Shown here one piece after another: positions 37,001 through 46,275 of a stretch of DNA of 64,000 nt. How positions within the stretch are numbered: the first letter of the stretch is position 1; each line of letters starts with the position of its first letter. The notes below the pieces were generated by a model that saw only the letters and a list, made by a program, of their open reading frames with translations, was not told the origin of the DNA and ran no database searches. The DNA is from Comamonadaceae bacterium (GTDB lineage: Bacteria > Pseudomonadota > Gammaproteobacteria > Burkholderiales > Burkholderiaceae_C): contig CANCER010000009.1 in assembly GCA_947375135.1 (NCBI GenBank), positions 1 through 64,000 on the forward strand. The letters run 5' to 3'. A program made the translations under genes and the position numbers.

Positions 37001-37733
37001 TCGGCGTTTGAATCTGCACGCGGTTCGGGTCGACCAGCACCGTGGCGCTGGATTCGACGATTTCCTGAATCGTCTTCATGCCCGCCCAGACGCCGGAGAA
37101 GCGGCTCATGGCAAAGGCGTGCAGGCCCAGGTCCAGAATCTCCTGCACATTGGCTGGAAAGAACACCGGAAAGCCGCAGGCCTTGAAGATGTGGTCGCTC
37201 TGGTGGGCGGCGGTGCTGCTCTTGGAGATGTGGTCGTCCCCGGCCACCGCGATCACGCCACCTAAAGGGCTGGTGCCGGCCATGTTGGCGTGTTTGAACA
37301 CGTCCGAACAGCGGTCCACGCCCGGGCCCTTGCCGTACCAGATGCCAAACACGCCGTCGTATTTGTTGCTGCCGGGCGGCGCAAAGCCAAGTTGCTGCGT
37401 GCCCCAGAGGGCAGTGGCGGCCAGCTCTTCGTTGACGCCGGGCTGGAACACGATGTGCTGGGCCTTGAGGTGCTTTTCGGCCTTCACCAAGGCCTGGTCA
37501 TAACCACCCAGCGGCGAGCCACGGTAGCCGCTGATGAAACCAGCGGTGTTCTTGCCCAAGCGCGCATCGCGCACGCGCTGCAGCATGGGCAGGCGCACCA
37601 AAGCTTGCACGCCGCTCATGAAGGCAGGGCCGTGGTCCAGGGTGTATTTGTCGTCGAGGGTGACGGTGTCCAGGGCGTGGCGCAGGGGTTCTGGCAGCTC
37701 GGAGAGAAGGCGGGTGTCCAGCGGGGCATTCAT
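34029..37733 (-). CDS. Indolepyruvate ferredoxin oxidoreductase family protein (fused alpha-beta-gamma)
   Basis: This 1234-residue enzyme fuses domains that archaea encode separately. In order they are: an IorA-like TPP pyrimidine-binding part (FISGYRGSPLGGYDQAL near the N-terminus), a TPP-binding part (CSGCPHNTSTKVPEGSRA, GGEGVPWVGQQPF, NLGDGTYFHSG), a cysteine-rich iron-sulphur segment (CEGCGDCGVQSNC, then SCNKDMSCLKGFCPS), and a gamma-like domain (VVAGVGGTGVITIGQLLGM). It should oxidatively decarboxylate an aryl- or 2-oxo-acid to its acyl-CoA. A 35-residue Ala/Ser/Gly/His-rich insert (about 35400-35520) lies between the Fe-S and gamma-like domains. ATG 37733 is used; the frame runs on to 38510 without support. 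Confidence 0.92.
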   Translation of the reverse strand: MNAPLDTRLLSELPEPLRHALDTVTLDDKYTLDHGPAFMSGVQALVRLPMLQRVRDARLGKNTAGFISGYRGSPLGGYDQALVKAEKHLKAQHIVFQPGVNEELAATALWGTQQLGFAPPGSNKYDGVFGIWYGKGPGVDRCSDVFKHANMAGTSPLGGVIAVAGDDHISKSSTAAHQSDHIFKACGFPVFFPANVQEILDLGLHAFAMSRFSGVWAGMKTIQEIVESSATVLVDPNRVQIQTPTDFVLPPGGLHIRWPDHALEQEARLFDYKWYAALAYIRANRLNYNVIEGPHDRFGLIASGKAYNDTRQALIDLGLDDATCRRIGIRLHKVGVVWPLEAQLTREFATGLQEILVVEEKRQVIEYQLKEELYNWRADVRPTVLGKFDAVDTEDRYGAGGEWSVPNPSEHTLLRANADLNPALIARAIARRIKKLGLDADTTARIDAQLAILQAKEQAMHAIELRSGKGPERQPWFCSGCPHNTSTKVPEGSRAMAGIGCHFMTIWMDRATVGFTQMGGEGVPWVGQQPFSHDQHMFANLGDGTYFHSGILAIRQSIAAGVNITYKILYNDAVAMTGGQQVGERPEGHSVIQIAHSMVAEGAVKITIVTDEPEKYDDRPGLPAGIAIQHRDTLDAVQREFREIKGTTVIIYDQTCATEKRRRRKRGTLVDPARRVVINELVCEGCGDCGVQSNCISVEPLETELGRKRRINQSSCNKDMSCLKGFCPSFVTVEGGKLKKPKGAAALGAASGPSAVHASTHANVSAGAGIAHAAGLAELPLPVIADLASAPGGVWGMVVAGVGGTGVITIGQLLGMAAHLEGRGIVTQDAGGLAQKGGATWSHVLIGATQDSIRTTRVGMASADLIIGCDPIVVAGQETALRMRHGRTHVALNAHSAPTAGFVKNADWVNPGAQCLSDIAKLVGEDHLGTFDADALALQVLGDAIYTNPMMLGYAWQKGWVPLQRASLMRAMELNAVAVENNKTAFDWGCRAAADPAAVQRLLQPAQVIAFTPRPKTGKAALDALVQHRVAFLTAYQNAAYAAQYRAFVEKVRAAESALDTGESLPLSEAVARYLFKLMAYKDEYEVARLHCDAGFAARVQTQFEGDFKINYHLAPPLFAKRNAKGELQKQPFGAWMGTALRLLAKLKFLRGTALDIFGRSEERQAERALVGEYRAAIEAMLPTLGAANRDAAAAFARVPEQIRGFGHVKARHLEAARQQWTLLLDKYQQAQRA

Positions 37734-37956
37734 GGGTAGTGGCTCCTGTTGATCTCCGTTGCCTTGTGGGCAACTTGTATGCAGCCCGGTCCGGGTAAGG
37801 TGGGTGCGACGTGGGTTGAAGTGTAGTGCAGAGAATGCCTTTGCGGGCCTGTGTCTTACCCTTGGTATGCGGGTCACTTGGGTGCATCGGCCCGCACAGA
37901 TTGGCTGGACGGTATAAAGACACCGGGGATAAAATTCCCAGCAGGAGCGCCACCCC

Positions 37957-38205
37957 ATGAAACCCAATTCTGTTGCTATCGACGGCCTTGCCACAGAGTC
38001 CATCAAGCTGCCTGCGAAAGTTGCCAGCATGCTGAAATCTGAAGCCGAGAAGAACCAGCTGTCAATCCCTGAGCTACTCCTGCAATGGCTGGATGAGCAA
38101 GCCGACGCGCGCGAGTCTGCTGCTGTCATGAAGCGCATCAAAGATGGGCAAGAAAAAACTTCCTCTTGGAGCGAAGCGCGCAAGCGCCTGATGGATGCAC
38201 CGTGA
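37957..38205 (+). CDS. RelB-like antitoxin (ribbon-helix-helix/AbrB-type small protein)
   Basis: An 82-residue small protein with a short N-terminal strand (SVAIDGLATESIKLP) and helices (VASMLKSEAEKNQLSIPELLLQWLDEQ), followed by a Lys/Arg/Glu-rich tail. The layout suits a DNA-binding antitoxin. It starts MKPNSVAIDG after an AGGAG at about 37942-37946, and its TGA stop overlaps the GTG of the toxin (GTGA), as in typical toxin-antitoxin operons. It belongs to no family with certainty. Confidence 0.7.
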   Translation: MKPNSVAIDGLATESIKLPAKVASMLKSEAEKNQLSIPELLLQWLDEQADARESAAVMKRIKDGQEKTSSWSEARKRLMDAP

Positions 38206-38465
38206 GTCCATGGACCGTCGTTGTACCGCATGCCGTTGAAAAGACTCTCGCCAAAATCGACAAACCGGTACGTCTGCGCATAGTGGAATTGATTGACTCC
38301 CTTGAGACGGGAAATCCACGCAGCATGGGGAAAGGGCTCACAGCCAACCAGTCGGGACTGTGGCGATACCGTGTGGGTGACTACCGCATCATTGCGGATA
38401 TTGAAGACAAAATTCTGACGATCACCCTGGTAAAAGTCGGGCACCGGTCCAAGGTCTACGAATAG
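38202..38465 (+). CDS. RelE/ParE-family toxin
   Basis: The 87-residue product starts at GTG 38202. It has the RelE fold pattern: VVVPHAVEKTLAKIDKPVRLRIVELI, KGLTANQSGLWRYRVGDYRII, and the C-terminal LTITLVKVGHRSKVYE, where RYRVGDYRI and GHRxxVY are typical RelE motifs. Such toxins usually cleave mRNA on ribosomes. It ends only 27 bases before the first CRISPR repeat and is oriented opposite to the cas operon. Confidence 0.87.
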   Translation: MSPWTVVVPHAVEKTLAKIDKPVRLRIVELIDSLETGNPRSMGKGLTANQSGLWRYRVGDYRIIADIEDKILTITLVKVGHRSKVYE

Positions 38466-38492
38466 CTCCCGTTGAACGCAGGACATTTGTAA

Positions 38493-41400
38493 GGGCCTAT
38501 TCCCGCTCACGCGGGGGAACCGCCGTTGTGCCGGTGGCCTTGACCATCCGGAAGGGCCTATCCCCGCTCACGCGGGGGAACCGGAGGAGCCTTTGACAGT
38601 CCCTTGTGCAAAACGGGCCTATCCCCGCTCACGCGGGGGAACCTTGCCCAGCAGCAGATCCACGGCATTGGTCACGGGCCTATCCCCGCTCACGCGGGGG
38701 AACCCTCATGACCATGGCAATTTTGGGCTTGGTTGTGGGCCTATCCCCGCTCACGCGGGGGAACCAACAATTGATCATCGCCGGTATGGCTGTGGTAGGG
38801 CCTATCCCCGCTCACGCGGGGGAACCAACTTCAAGGCCGGCTGCAGCGGCAAGGTCCAGGGCCTATCCCCGCTCACGCGGGGGAACCCAAGTGTGAACCC
38901 GGGACTTTAGCTGCATCGCGGGCCTATCCCCGCTCACGCGGGGGAACCAGAGCGCCAGGAGCACGGAGCCGGAAATGTCGGGGCCTATCCCCGCTCACGC
39001 GGGGGAACCAAGGCACAGTCCTCAGCGGCGACTCGCTCAAAGGGCCTATCCCCGCTCACGCGGGGGAACCAGCCTGCGTGAAGACGTGAGCATTGCCGAC
39101 GAGGGCCTATCCCCGCTCACGCGGGGGAACCTCTCCGCGCCCTGCAAACATGGGGCTTAGCACGGGCCTATCCCCGCTCACGCGGGGGAACCGGTGCGTG
39201 CTGTTTTTGGTGCGCTCTCTGCTGGGGCCTATCCCCGCTCACGCGGGGAACCAATCTGGCTGTATGTGCGTTTAATACGGAATTGGGCCTATGCCCGCTC
39301 ACGCGGGGGAACCGTACGCACACCATTTTGATCAGGCAGTTCGACTGGGCCTATCCCCGCTCACGCGGGGGAACCGCATTCAGGCGGTGGGCCGTGGCCG
39401 CGCCGTAGGGCCTATCCCCGCTCACGCGGGGGAACCGCGGTCACCGTGTCGGCCGCGCTGGTGGTCAAGGGCCTATCCCCGCTCACGCGGGGGAACCGTT
39501 CAAAGGTTCCGGGCGGCATTCCGAGCATGGGGCCTATCCCCGCTCACGCGGGGGAACCGTGGCGCAGGACATGACCCGCGAGCGCGTAGAGGGCCTATCC
39601 CCGCTCACGCGGGGGAACCTTTGCCGGCGCTGCCACCGGTGCGGCGGGCTGCGGCCTATCCCCGCTCACGCGGGGGAACCATAAGCGCGGGGTCAGCGCC
39701 AATAGTCGCGTGGGGCCTATCCCCGCTCACGCGGGGGAACCTGCAATGAAGCCGTGATCCGGCATTTTCTTGAGGGCCTATCCCCGCTCACGCGGGGGAA
39801 CCCCCATTCACGCCCGTCGGCATCAGGGCAAAACGGGCCTATCCCCGCTCACGCGGGGGAACCGGACGGAATACTCTTTTTTCCGCGCCTTTTTGGGGCC
39901 TATCCCCGCTCACGCGGGGGAACCTTTGGACAATTGGGGTGCGTCTGATGGTGGCGGGGCCTATCCCCGCTCACGCGGGGGAACCTGGTAGAGGGGATCG
40001 CAATTTCTTGGTAACTAGGGCCTATCCCCGCTCACGCGGGGGAACCACGGCGGCGAAGGCCTGCAGCTCCTGCTCGTAGGGCCTATCCCCGCTCACGCGG
40101 GGGAACCATGCCAATCTCATCGATGATGGTCTCGTAGAAGGGCCTATCCCCGCTCACGCGGGGGAACCACATGCGAAACCTGCGCCAGGTGGCTGCAAAT
40201 GGGCCTATCCCCGCTCACGCGGGGGAACCCCTGGTCCCGCACCAGGATCAGTGCGTCAATGGGGCCTATCCCCGCTCACGCGGGGGAACCAGGTCCTTGC
40301 GGGCCTTGAGCTCGTCCCAATACGGCCTATCCCCGCTCACGCGGGGGAACCGCGCACCAATCCGGTGGCGCTGAAGAAGACCAGGGCCTATCCCCGCTCA
40401 CGCGGGGGAACCTGGCGCTGGTGTTGCTCCATTGAATCTGACAACGGCCTATCCCCGCTCACGCGGGGGAACCCGCCGTATCCACCACTCCGGTTTACGA
40501 CATACGGGCCTATCCCCGCTCACGCGGGGGAACCGCAAATCCTACTGATGGAACCGCGTTAGTAGAGGGCCTATCCCCGCTCACGCGGGGGAACCACCAC
40601 AGGGACCGGTCTGCCGCACTGCGCACGGGGCCTATCCCCGCTCACGCGGGGGAACCCGTTTAGCTGGTGCTCTAATTCTTCGCTGCTGGGGCCTATCCCC
40701 GCTCACGCGGGGGAACCCCAAAGGCAGGGCCGTGGCGCGCTTTTTACGGGGGCCTATCCCCGCTCACGCGGGGGAACCAAGGCCCAGGTTGTAACGACTG
40801 AATTTCTGGCGGGCCTATCCCCGCTCACGCGGGGGAACCTTGATAATTTGATGCAAAAATTATTTGGAAAAAGGCCTATCCCCGCTCACGCGGGGGAACC
40901 AATACGACGTACCAACTAACTGGGTCTTTTCAGGGCCTATCCCCGCTCACGCGGGGGAACCACGGTGGCGGCGTATACCGTGGAGCCACAAGCGGGCCTA
41001 TCCCCGCTCACGCGGGGGAACCGGAAACGGTGGAATCTTGAAGGACAGGTAATAGGGCCTATCCCCGCTCACGCGGGGGAACCCGTTTAGCTGGTGCTCT
41101 AATTCTTCGCTGCTGGGGCCTATCCCCGCTCACGCGGGGGAACCGAGGTGCCCAGCGCGACATCGTGGGCAACCACGGGCCTATCCCCGCTCACGCGGGG
41201 GAACCCCCCCGTCTCGTCGTACCTCTACCGCGCCGGTACGGCCTATCCCCGCTCACGCGGGGGAACCGCGACGCCAGACGCAACCACGTTATTGAACGGG
41301 GGCCTATCCCCGCTCACGCGGGGGAACCTGCGATATACCCGGCAGCGCTGCCCTTGCCCGCGGCCTATCCCCGCTCACGCGGGGGAACCCACCAGTGCAA

Positions 41401-43585
41401 GCGCAGCCAGTGCGCCGCCTTGGGCCTATCCCCGCTCACGCGGGGGAACCGCCGCTAAAAATAGTGTGATCGTTTACGATCCGGGCCTATCCCCGCTCAC
41501 GCGGGGGAACCAATGGGCCCGACAAAATAGCCCTGCTCGTCGAGGGCCTATCCCCGCTCACGCGGGGGAACCTTCAATGCCGTCGCGGCGCCCTTGCTTT
41601 CCTCGGGCCTATCCCCGCTCACGCGGGGGAACCAGTCCGATGATTGATTTGGCGCGTTGCATTGAGGGCCTATCCCCGCTCACGCGGGGGAACCGACCCG
41701 GTGATGTAGCCACTCGGATTCGAAGCGGGCCTATCCCCGCTCACGCGGGGGAACCTGTCTGTTTGCGATGAATACACCTCCAAGTGGGGGCCTATCCCCG
41801 CTCACGCGGGGGAACCCGGCTTGCATGTCAGTACGTCTGCACGCGATAGGGCCTATCCCCGCTCACGCGGGGGAACCGGAGGTACTTAGTTTGGATAGCT
41901 TGCATTTTGGGGCCTATCCCCGCTCACGCGGGGGAACCAATTTCGCAATGGGTCGTGGGTTTTGGAGGTGGGGCCTATCCCCGCTCACGCGGGGGAACCG
42001 GGAGTTGTCGGCGCGGAATCTCCTAGATCAAGGGCCTATCCCCGCTCACGCGGGGGAACCTGCAAGGTTGAGGTCATGCTGTACCCCTTCGAGGGCCTAT
42101 CCCCGCTCACGCGGGGGAACCCTGATGCACCCAAGCATTATTTTGCTCTAAACGGGCCTATCCCCGCTCACGCGGGGGAACCGGGATTTCCCCGTACCGG
42201 CCCGTGGGCCATCGGGGCCTATCCCCGCTCACGCGGGGGAACCAGACCTATATATCCAATGGCTTACCCATTCCGGGGCCTATCCCCGCTCACGCGGGGG
42301 AACCTAGGTCTCAAAACGCTCCGCATGTAAGACACTGGGCCTATCCCCGCTCACGCGGGGGAACCTCACACCATGCCTTGATACGTGAGCCTTTGGTGGG
42401 CCTATCCCCGCTCACGCGGGGGAACCGTACACCACGCGGTCACCACAAGGGTAAACGTGGGCCTATCCCCGCTCACGCGGGGGAACCGAACATCACATTG
42501 ACGCCGCAAGGGTAAACGTGGGCCTATCCCCGCTCACGCGGGGGAACCTGGTGCGATGGTAGGGCTGTTCACTTGGGTACGGGCCTATCCCCGCTCACGC
42601 GGGGGAACCGACGGGTTCACCAGGTATGCACGGGCCGCAGGGGGCCTATCCCCGCTCACGCGGGGGAACCCGAGTGGGTGAAGCGAGTACCCAAGCCTAT
42701 GCGGGCCTATCCCCGCTCACGCGGGGGAACCCGCGTGACCATCGTGCTTTTACAACCCGAGTGGGGCCTATCCCCGCTCACGCGGGGGAACCGCCGTCTT
42801 CGCCTTCAGCATGTTGCCCCTGGTGGGCCTATCCCCGCTCACGCGGGGGAACCTCGGCCTTTGCAGCTTCGGCCCCTTCGAGTGTGGGCCTATCCCCGCT
42901 CACGCGGGGGAACCTCGATCCGTGACCAGTCGCTTGCATATCAAGGGGGCCTATCCCCGCTCACGCGGGGGAACCGGGTCCGCCTCGGCAGAACCATAGT
43001 GCAATGGGGGCCTATCCCCGCTCACGCGGGGGAACCACAACCCCATTTAGACGTGCTATAGCCCTGTACGGCCTATCCCCGCTCACGCGGGGGAACCGTG
43101 AAGGTGTAAATCACCTGCACCCAGCGAAAGGGCCTATCCCCGCTCACGCGGGGGAACCAGGCACTGGCGCTAATCGCATGGCGCGACCAAGGGCCTATCC
43201 CCGCTCACGCGGGGGAACCTATGCACGCGGCCATGATCAAGGCTTCGATCAGGGCCTATCCCCGCTCACGCGGGGGAACCTCATAGTGTTCATTGTGTTC
43301 CTTTATTCCTTTGGGCCTATCCCCGCTCACGCGGGGGAACCCCAGCCCCGCTGTATCGAATATTTATAGTCTTGGGCCTATCCCCGCTCACGCGGGGGAA
43401 CCGATGACGTTGACTGCTGTGCCGCCGTCCACCAGGGCCTATCCCCGCTCACGCGGGGGAACCTTCCTCACCGTCGCCTGTCTCGCCCAGGTCCACGGCC
43501 TATCCCCGCTCACGCGGGGGAACCAGGTTGGGCTGCAGCTGCTCGCCGGCCTGCTGGGGCCTATCCCCGCTCACGCGGGGGAACC
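38493..43585 (-). CRISPR. Type I-E CRISPR array, 84 repeats and 83 spacers
   Basis: Direct counting of repeat starts gives 84 repeats of 29 bases with 32-base spacers (period 61). Two spacers are 33 bases, following the repeats at 39285 and 41177; one repeat, at 39225, has lost a G. In transcript orientation (minus strand) the repeat begins GGTTCCCCCGCG, has a TGA/GAG-type loop, and ends GGGGATAGGCCC, a type I-E hairpin repeat. The first repeat on the plus strand (38493) carries a C-to-T change and is the leader-distal end. The base next to the spacer is C in transcript sense in most repeats, G in seven (starts 39652, 40323, 40445, 41239, 41361, 43069, 43496) and T in one (40872). The spacer after the repeat at 40628 is repeated after that at 41055. 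Confidence 0.99.
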
Positions 43586-43640
43586 TCTCACACGCAACTC
43601 ATTGCTGTGTAAGAGAAAACAACGAAATCCACTCCAATTT
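43586..43640 (-). promoter_or_regulatory. CRISPR leader between cas2 and the array
   Basis: Only 55 bases separate the cas2 stop from the first leader-side repeat, so the leader is short or extends into cas2. It is AT-richer than its surroundings. Next to the repeat, CTCTCACAC (43585-43593) and GTGTAAGAG (43607-43615) form an imperfect inverted repeat. A CAA-N4-TTG element in transcript sense (about 43595-43604) resembles part of the IHF consensus at the spacing expected for type I-E adaptation. These site assignments are inference. Confidence 0.55.
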
Positions 43641-43952
43641 TTAAAGATCGTTTACAGACTTGCTGCGGCGGGTAATCCACATTCCGTCCATTTCCACCAG
43701 CTCACGCGGTGGCGTTCCAAGATGGGCAAGGCCGATGCCGCCTACTTCATTCAGGTCACGCCAGACCATCACCAGACTGCCTTGTGGTTCCTGCCCATGC
43801 CAGTCCGCAACAACGCCCCACACGCGCTTCCGCACGGCAGGGTTCATCCGCGGTGCAACAAAGACATTGGTTGCCACCTCCAACATCACCGACGCCAGAA
43901 AACCATGAAACCGGTCCGCCACATCACGCGTCGTGATCATCACCAGTGCCAT
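43641..43952 (-). CDS. cas2e: Type I-E CRISPR-associated endoribonuclease Cas2e
   Basis: This 103-residue Cas2e starts MALVMITTRDVADRFHGFL, with the beta strand and D at the usual place, followed by NVFVAPRMNPAVRKRVWGVV, a type I-E Cas2 signature, and GSLVMVWRD. With Cas1 it forms the integrase that captures new spacers. It starts inside the last 29 bases of cas1 (GGAGG upstream of the ATG) and ends 55 bases before the array. Confidence 0.96.
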   Translation of the reverse strand: MALVMITTRDVADRFHGFLASVMLEVATNVFVAPRMNPAVRKRVWGVVADWHGQEPQGSLVMVWRDLNEVGGIGLAHLGTPPRELVEMDGMWITRRSKSVNDL

Positions 43953-44817
43953 GGACCTCCTCCGTGCGTAGCACCTGCTTGATCTTGTCGATCATCGTTG
44001 GTATGACTTGCTGCTTGCGAAACACCTGTGCGGCTTCACGGCGCACCAAGCGATCCACCGTTTCCGGTGAACCTTTGGCAACCTGCCGGGCCGCCGTAAA
44101 GGCAATTTGCAAAGTGACTGACTCGCGAAAAAGGTCGGCAATATCCAGCACGAAGGACTGGCCTGAGTCTTCATGGATAAAGCCCAACGGCGGCAACGCC
44201 GCCAACGACTGCACGGCAATCGCGGCCGCTGCCTGCACCGCAGTTGCGGCATGGTTGAGGGCCTGGTTGGGAATATCCGCCGCCATGGGATTGGCCCGGT
44301 CGTAGTGCCGGCCGTTCCACTCAATCTCGTGCTTGTCGGCCATCAGTTTGTACATGACCTTGACGCGCGAGCCTTCAATGCCGCGCAGTGTGTCCAGTTC
44401 GCGATGGGGCAACACTTCCCCCAGACGCAAGGCGTACATGTGCCGCGCCACGCTGATGCGCCGACGCGGGTTACCCCACAGTTCCGCTTGGCGTCGGGCC
44501 ACGTCGGAGCGGTCCGGCAGCAGCGGTGGCGCCGTGTATGAACGCACGCCGTCCTGTCCTACGGCAGCCATCAGCGTGCCGTGGCGGGCCAGCAGACGCA
44601 AGGCGTCGTGCGTGACGCTGCTACCCGGCCCCAGCAAAATCATGGACACCGATTGGTGTGGAATCTGATCGATCTGCGGGGTCAGCGAGTCCCTGCCGCG
44701 CATGAAATGCAGACACCCATCCACCACGCACAGCTCGCCCCTTTCAAGCCAGAGCAAGCCGTGCCGGTCCGCGTGCGGAAAGCGGGCCGTTTCCAGGCCC
44801 AGGCGTCCTTTCAGCAT
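43924..44817 (-). CDS. cas1e: Type I-E CRISPR-associated endonuclease Cas1e
   Basis: This 297-residue Cas1e is the spacer integrase. Catalytic positions can be read directly: Glu148 in RGIEGSRVKVMY, His215 in LGFIHEDSGQSF, and Asp228 in LDIADLF, with the same spacing as E. coli E141/H208/D221. The N-terminus MLKGRLGLETARFPHADRHG is typical. It overlaps cas2 by 29 bases and starts 3 bases after the cas6e stop. Confidence 0.97.
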   Translation of the reverse strand: MLKGRLGLETARFPHADRHGLLWLERGELCVVDGCLHFMRGRDSLTPQIDQIPHQSVSMILLGPGSSVTHDALRLLARHGTLMAAVGQDGVRSYTAPPLLPDRSDVARRQAELWGNPRRRISVARHMYALRLGEVLPHRELDTLRGIEGSRVKVMYKLMADKHEIEWNGRHYDRANPMAADIPNQALNHAATAVQAAAAIAVQSLAALPPLGFIHEDSGQSFVLDIADLFRESVTLQIAFTAARQVAKGSPETVDRLVRREAAQVFRKQQVIPTMIDKIKQVLRTEEVHGTGDDHDA

Positions 44818-44820
44818 CGT

Positions 44821-45564
44821 TCAGGCGCGCGCAGAACGCAGCAACAACATGCCAAACCCAAAGGCCCGGTGCCGCCCCACACCGGTGCCAAGCAGTTGCG
44901 CAAAGGCTTGCGGATCGGTCACCCGCAACTGCCCCGCCAACACCGCATCAGGCCCGGTGACCAGGCGACTCTGACGGGCGTCCGTGCCGGAACCTTTTGA
45001 ACCCTTTCGCGTAACGCCCAGAAGCTGGTAGCGGGTGACACTGGCGTCCACCAGTTCCGCGCCGCCCTGGCGCGCCAGGAGTTCACGCAGCCACTGCACA
45101 TAGACCACGCTGCGGTTCAGCTCGGCGCCTCCGGACTTTTCCACTGCGGCCAAAAAGGCATCGCGCTCGCGGCCGGTCTTGCCCTCGCGAACAATGGGCC
45201 GCACCCGCACTTCAAAGCCCAGCACATGCCCGGCGGGCCAGAGCAAGGGAAAAGGGCGCGCGTTCATGCCGGCGTGGCGCAGCGTCTGGCCCAGCCCGAG
45301 CGCAGCGGCCGCATCCGGATCGGCCAAGGCCGCGCATTGCGCCAACTCGGCAGGGCTTAGACGGGTGTAGGCGAGCAAACCCTGTTCCGCATCCAAGTAG
45401 CGAAACGGCTGTGGTGCGTGTTCACCAAACGCGGCGTGCAACAGTGCGTGCAAGGCGTAGCCCAAGTCACCCTGCGCGTCGAGGAGCCGATGCCGGGCCG
45501 CCCAGGCGGCCAGACGTTGCGGGTCGGGCTGGGTGTGCAACAGATGGAGTACATCGGAACTCAT
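44821..45564 (-). CDS. cas6e: Type I-E Cas6/Cse3/CasE pre-crRNA endoribonuclease
   Basis: This 247-residue Cas6e cuts the repeat hairpin to make mature crRNAs and remains in Cascade. GYALHALLHAAFG carries the probable catalytic His39, matching the YxLHxxL region of other Cas6e proteins. The N-terminus has about 20 extra residues before this motif. The C-terminal Gly-rich loop GVGRHRAFGFGML is characteristic. Its start overlaps the end of cas5e by 4 bases. Confidence 0.94.
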   Translation of the reverse strand: MSSDVLHLLHTQPDPQRLAAWAARHRLLDAQGDLGYALHALLHAAFGEHAPQPFRYLDAEQGLLAYTRLSPAELAQCAALADPDAAAALGLGQTLRHAGMNARPFPLLWPAGHVLGFEVRVRPIVREGKTGRERDAFLAAVEKSGGAELNRSVVYVQWLRELLARQGGAELVDASVTRYQLLGVTRKGSKGSGTDARQSRLVTGPDAVLAGQLRVTDPQAFAQLLGTGVGRHRAFGFGMLLLRSARA

Positions 45565-46274
45565 GCGGCACCCCCTGCATTGCGGATAAGGCCTTCACGC
45601 ACCGGGCGCCAGCCACCGTGCAGACCACTGGTCCAGTTGCGTTCATCACAAAGGTCCAAGCAACGGTCGCCCGGCAAGTGTCCCTCTCCATCGGGCCATT
45701 GGGCTCGCAGACCTGAGGTGCCGTTGGCAAACGGTGCAAGCTGCAGGGCCTGCAGCACCGAATCGGCCTCCACCCAGCCAGCCACCAGCCGCCCTACCGG
45801 CAGGCAGGGCTTGCGCCCGATAAACAAAGGGCGCTGTGGCCGGTCCAGGGCATGGGCCACATCGTCCAGCGTGGGCGCCTCATCCGCTGGCTGAAGGCGC
45901 ACCGCGAGCAGGGCCGTGAGGTCGGCGTGGTAATCCCGAAAGCGCAAATGCGGGCTGTCATAGGACGCAGCACCGCCGCGCCGTTCTTCAACCGTGCCCC
46001 AGGTCGTCCAAGCCTTGTCAGCAGCACCCAGTTGCGCGGTTTGGAAATCGGTGAGTCTGGAACCCGGCGCTTCCAACCGCGCCCCCATGCGCAAGCGCGC
46101 TTGCAAACGGTTGTGCAGCACGTCATCACCGCGATCCCAACCCAGAGCATTGGCCATCAGACCCGTGACCATGGAGAGCGCCGGAAAGTCGCGAATGACG
46201 CCGAAGTTGTCTATGGCTTCGCCGCCAAACGCGATCAGCGGTGACGACAGCCGTATCAGCAAATGGCGCGGCAT
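45561..46274 (-). CDS. cas5e: Type I-E Cas5/CasD Cascade subunit
   Basis: This 237-residue RAMP protein caps the 5' handle of crRNA in Cascade. It begins MPRHLLIRLSSPLIAFG and shows RDFPALSMVTGLMANALGW, the Arg/Lys-rich NRLQARLRMGARLE, RDYHADLTALLAVRL, and LFIGRKPCLPVGRLVAGW, all typical of Cas5e. The start at 46274 lies one base after the cas7e stop; the frame continues to 46370 without support. Confidence 0.94.
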   Translation of the reverse strand: MPRHLLIRLSSPLIAFGGEAIDNFGVIRDFPALSMVTGLMANALGWDRGDDVLHNRLQARLRMGARLEAPGSRLTDFQTAQLGAADKAWTTWGTVEERRGGAASYDSPHLRFRDYHADLTALLAVRLQPADEAPTLDDVAHALDRPQRPLFIGRKPCLPVGRLVAGWVEADSVLQALQLAPFANGTSGLRAQWPDGEGHLPGDRCLDLCDERNWTSGLHGGWRPVREGLIRNAGGAA

Positions 46275-46275
46275 G

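Noticed and set aside
34029..38510. Extended 1493-residue version of the indolepyruvate enzyme
   Set aside because: The added N-terminal part overlaps the toxin-antitoxin pair and has no family match; conserved start is at 37733.
38593..43600. Many overlapping reading frames rich in GLSPLTRGN / PIPAHAGEP / AYPRSRGGT repeats
   Set aside because: They are translations of the CRISPR repeats in three frames, not genes.
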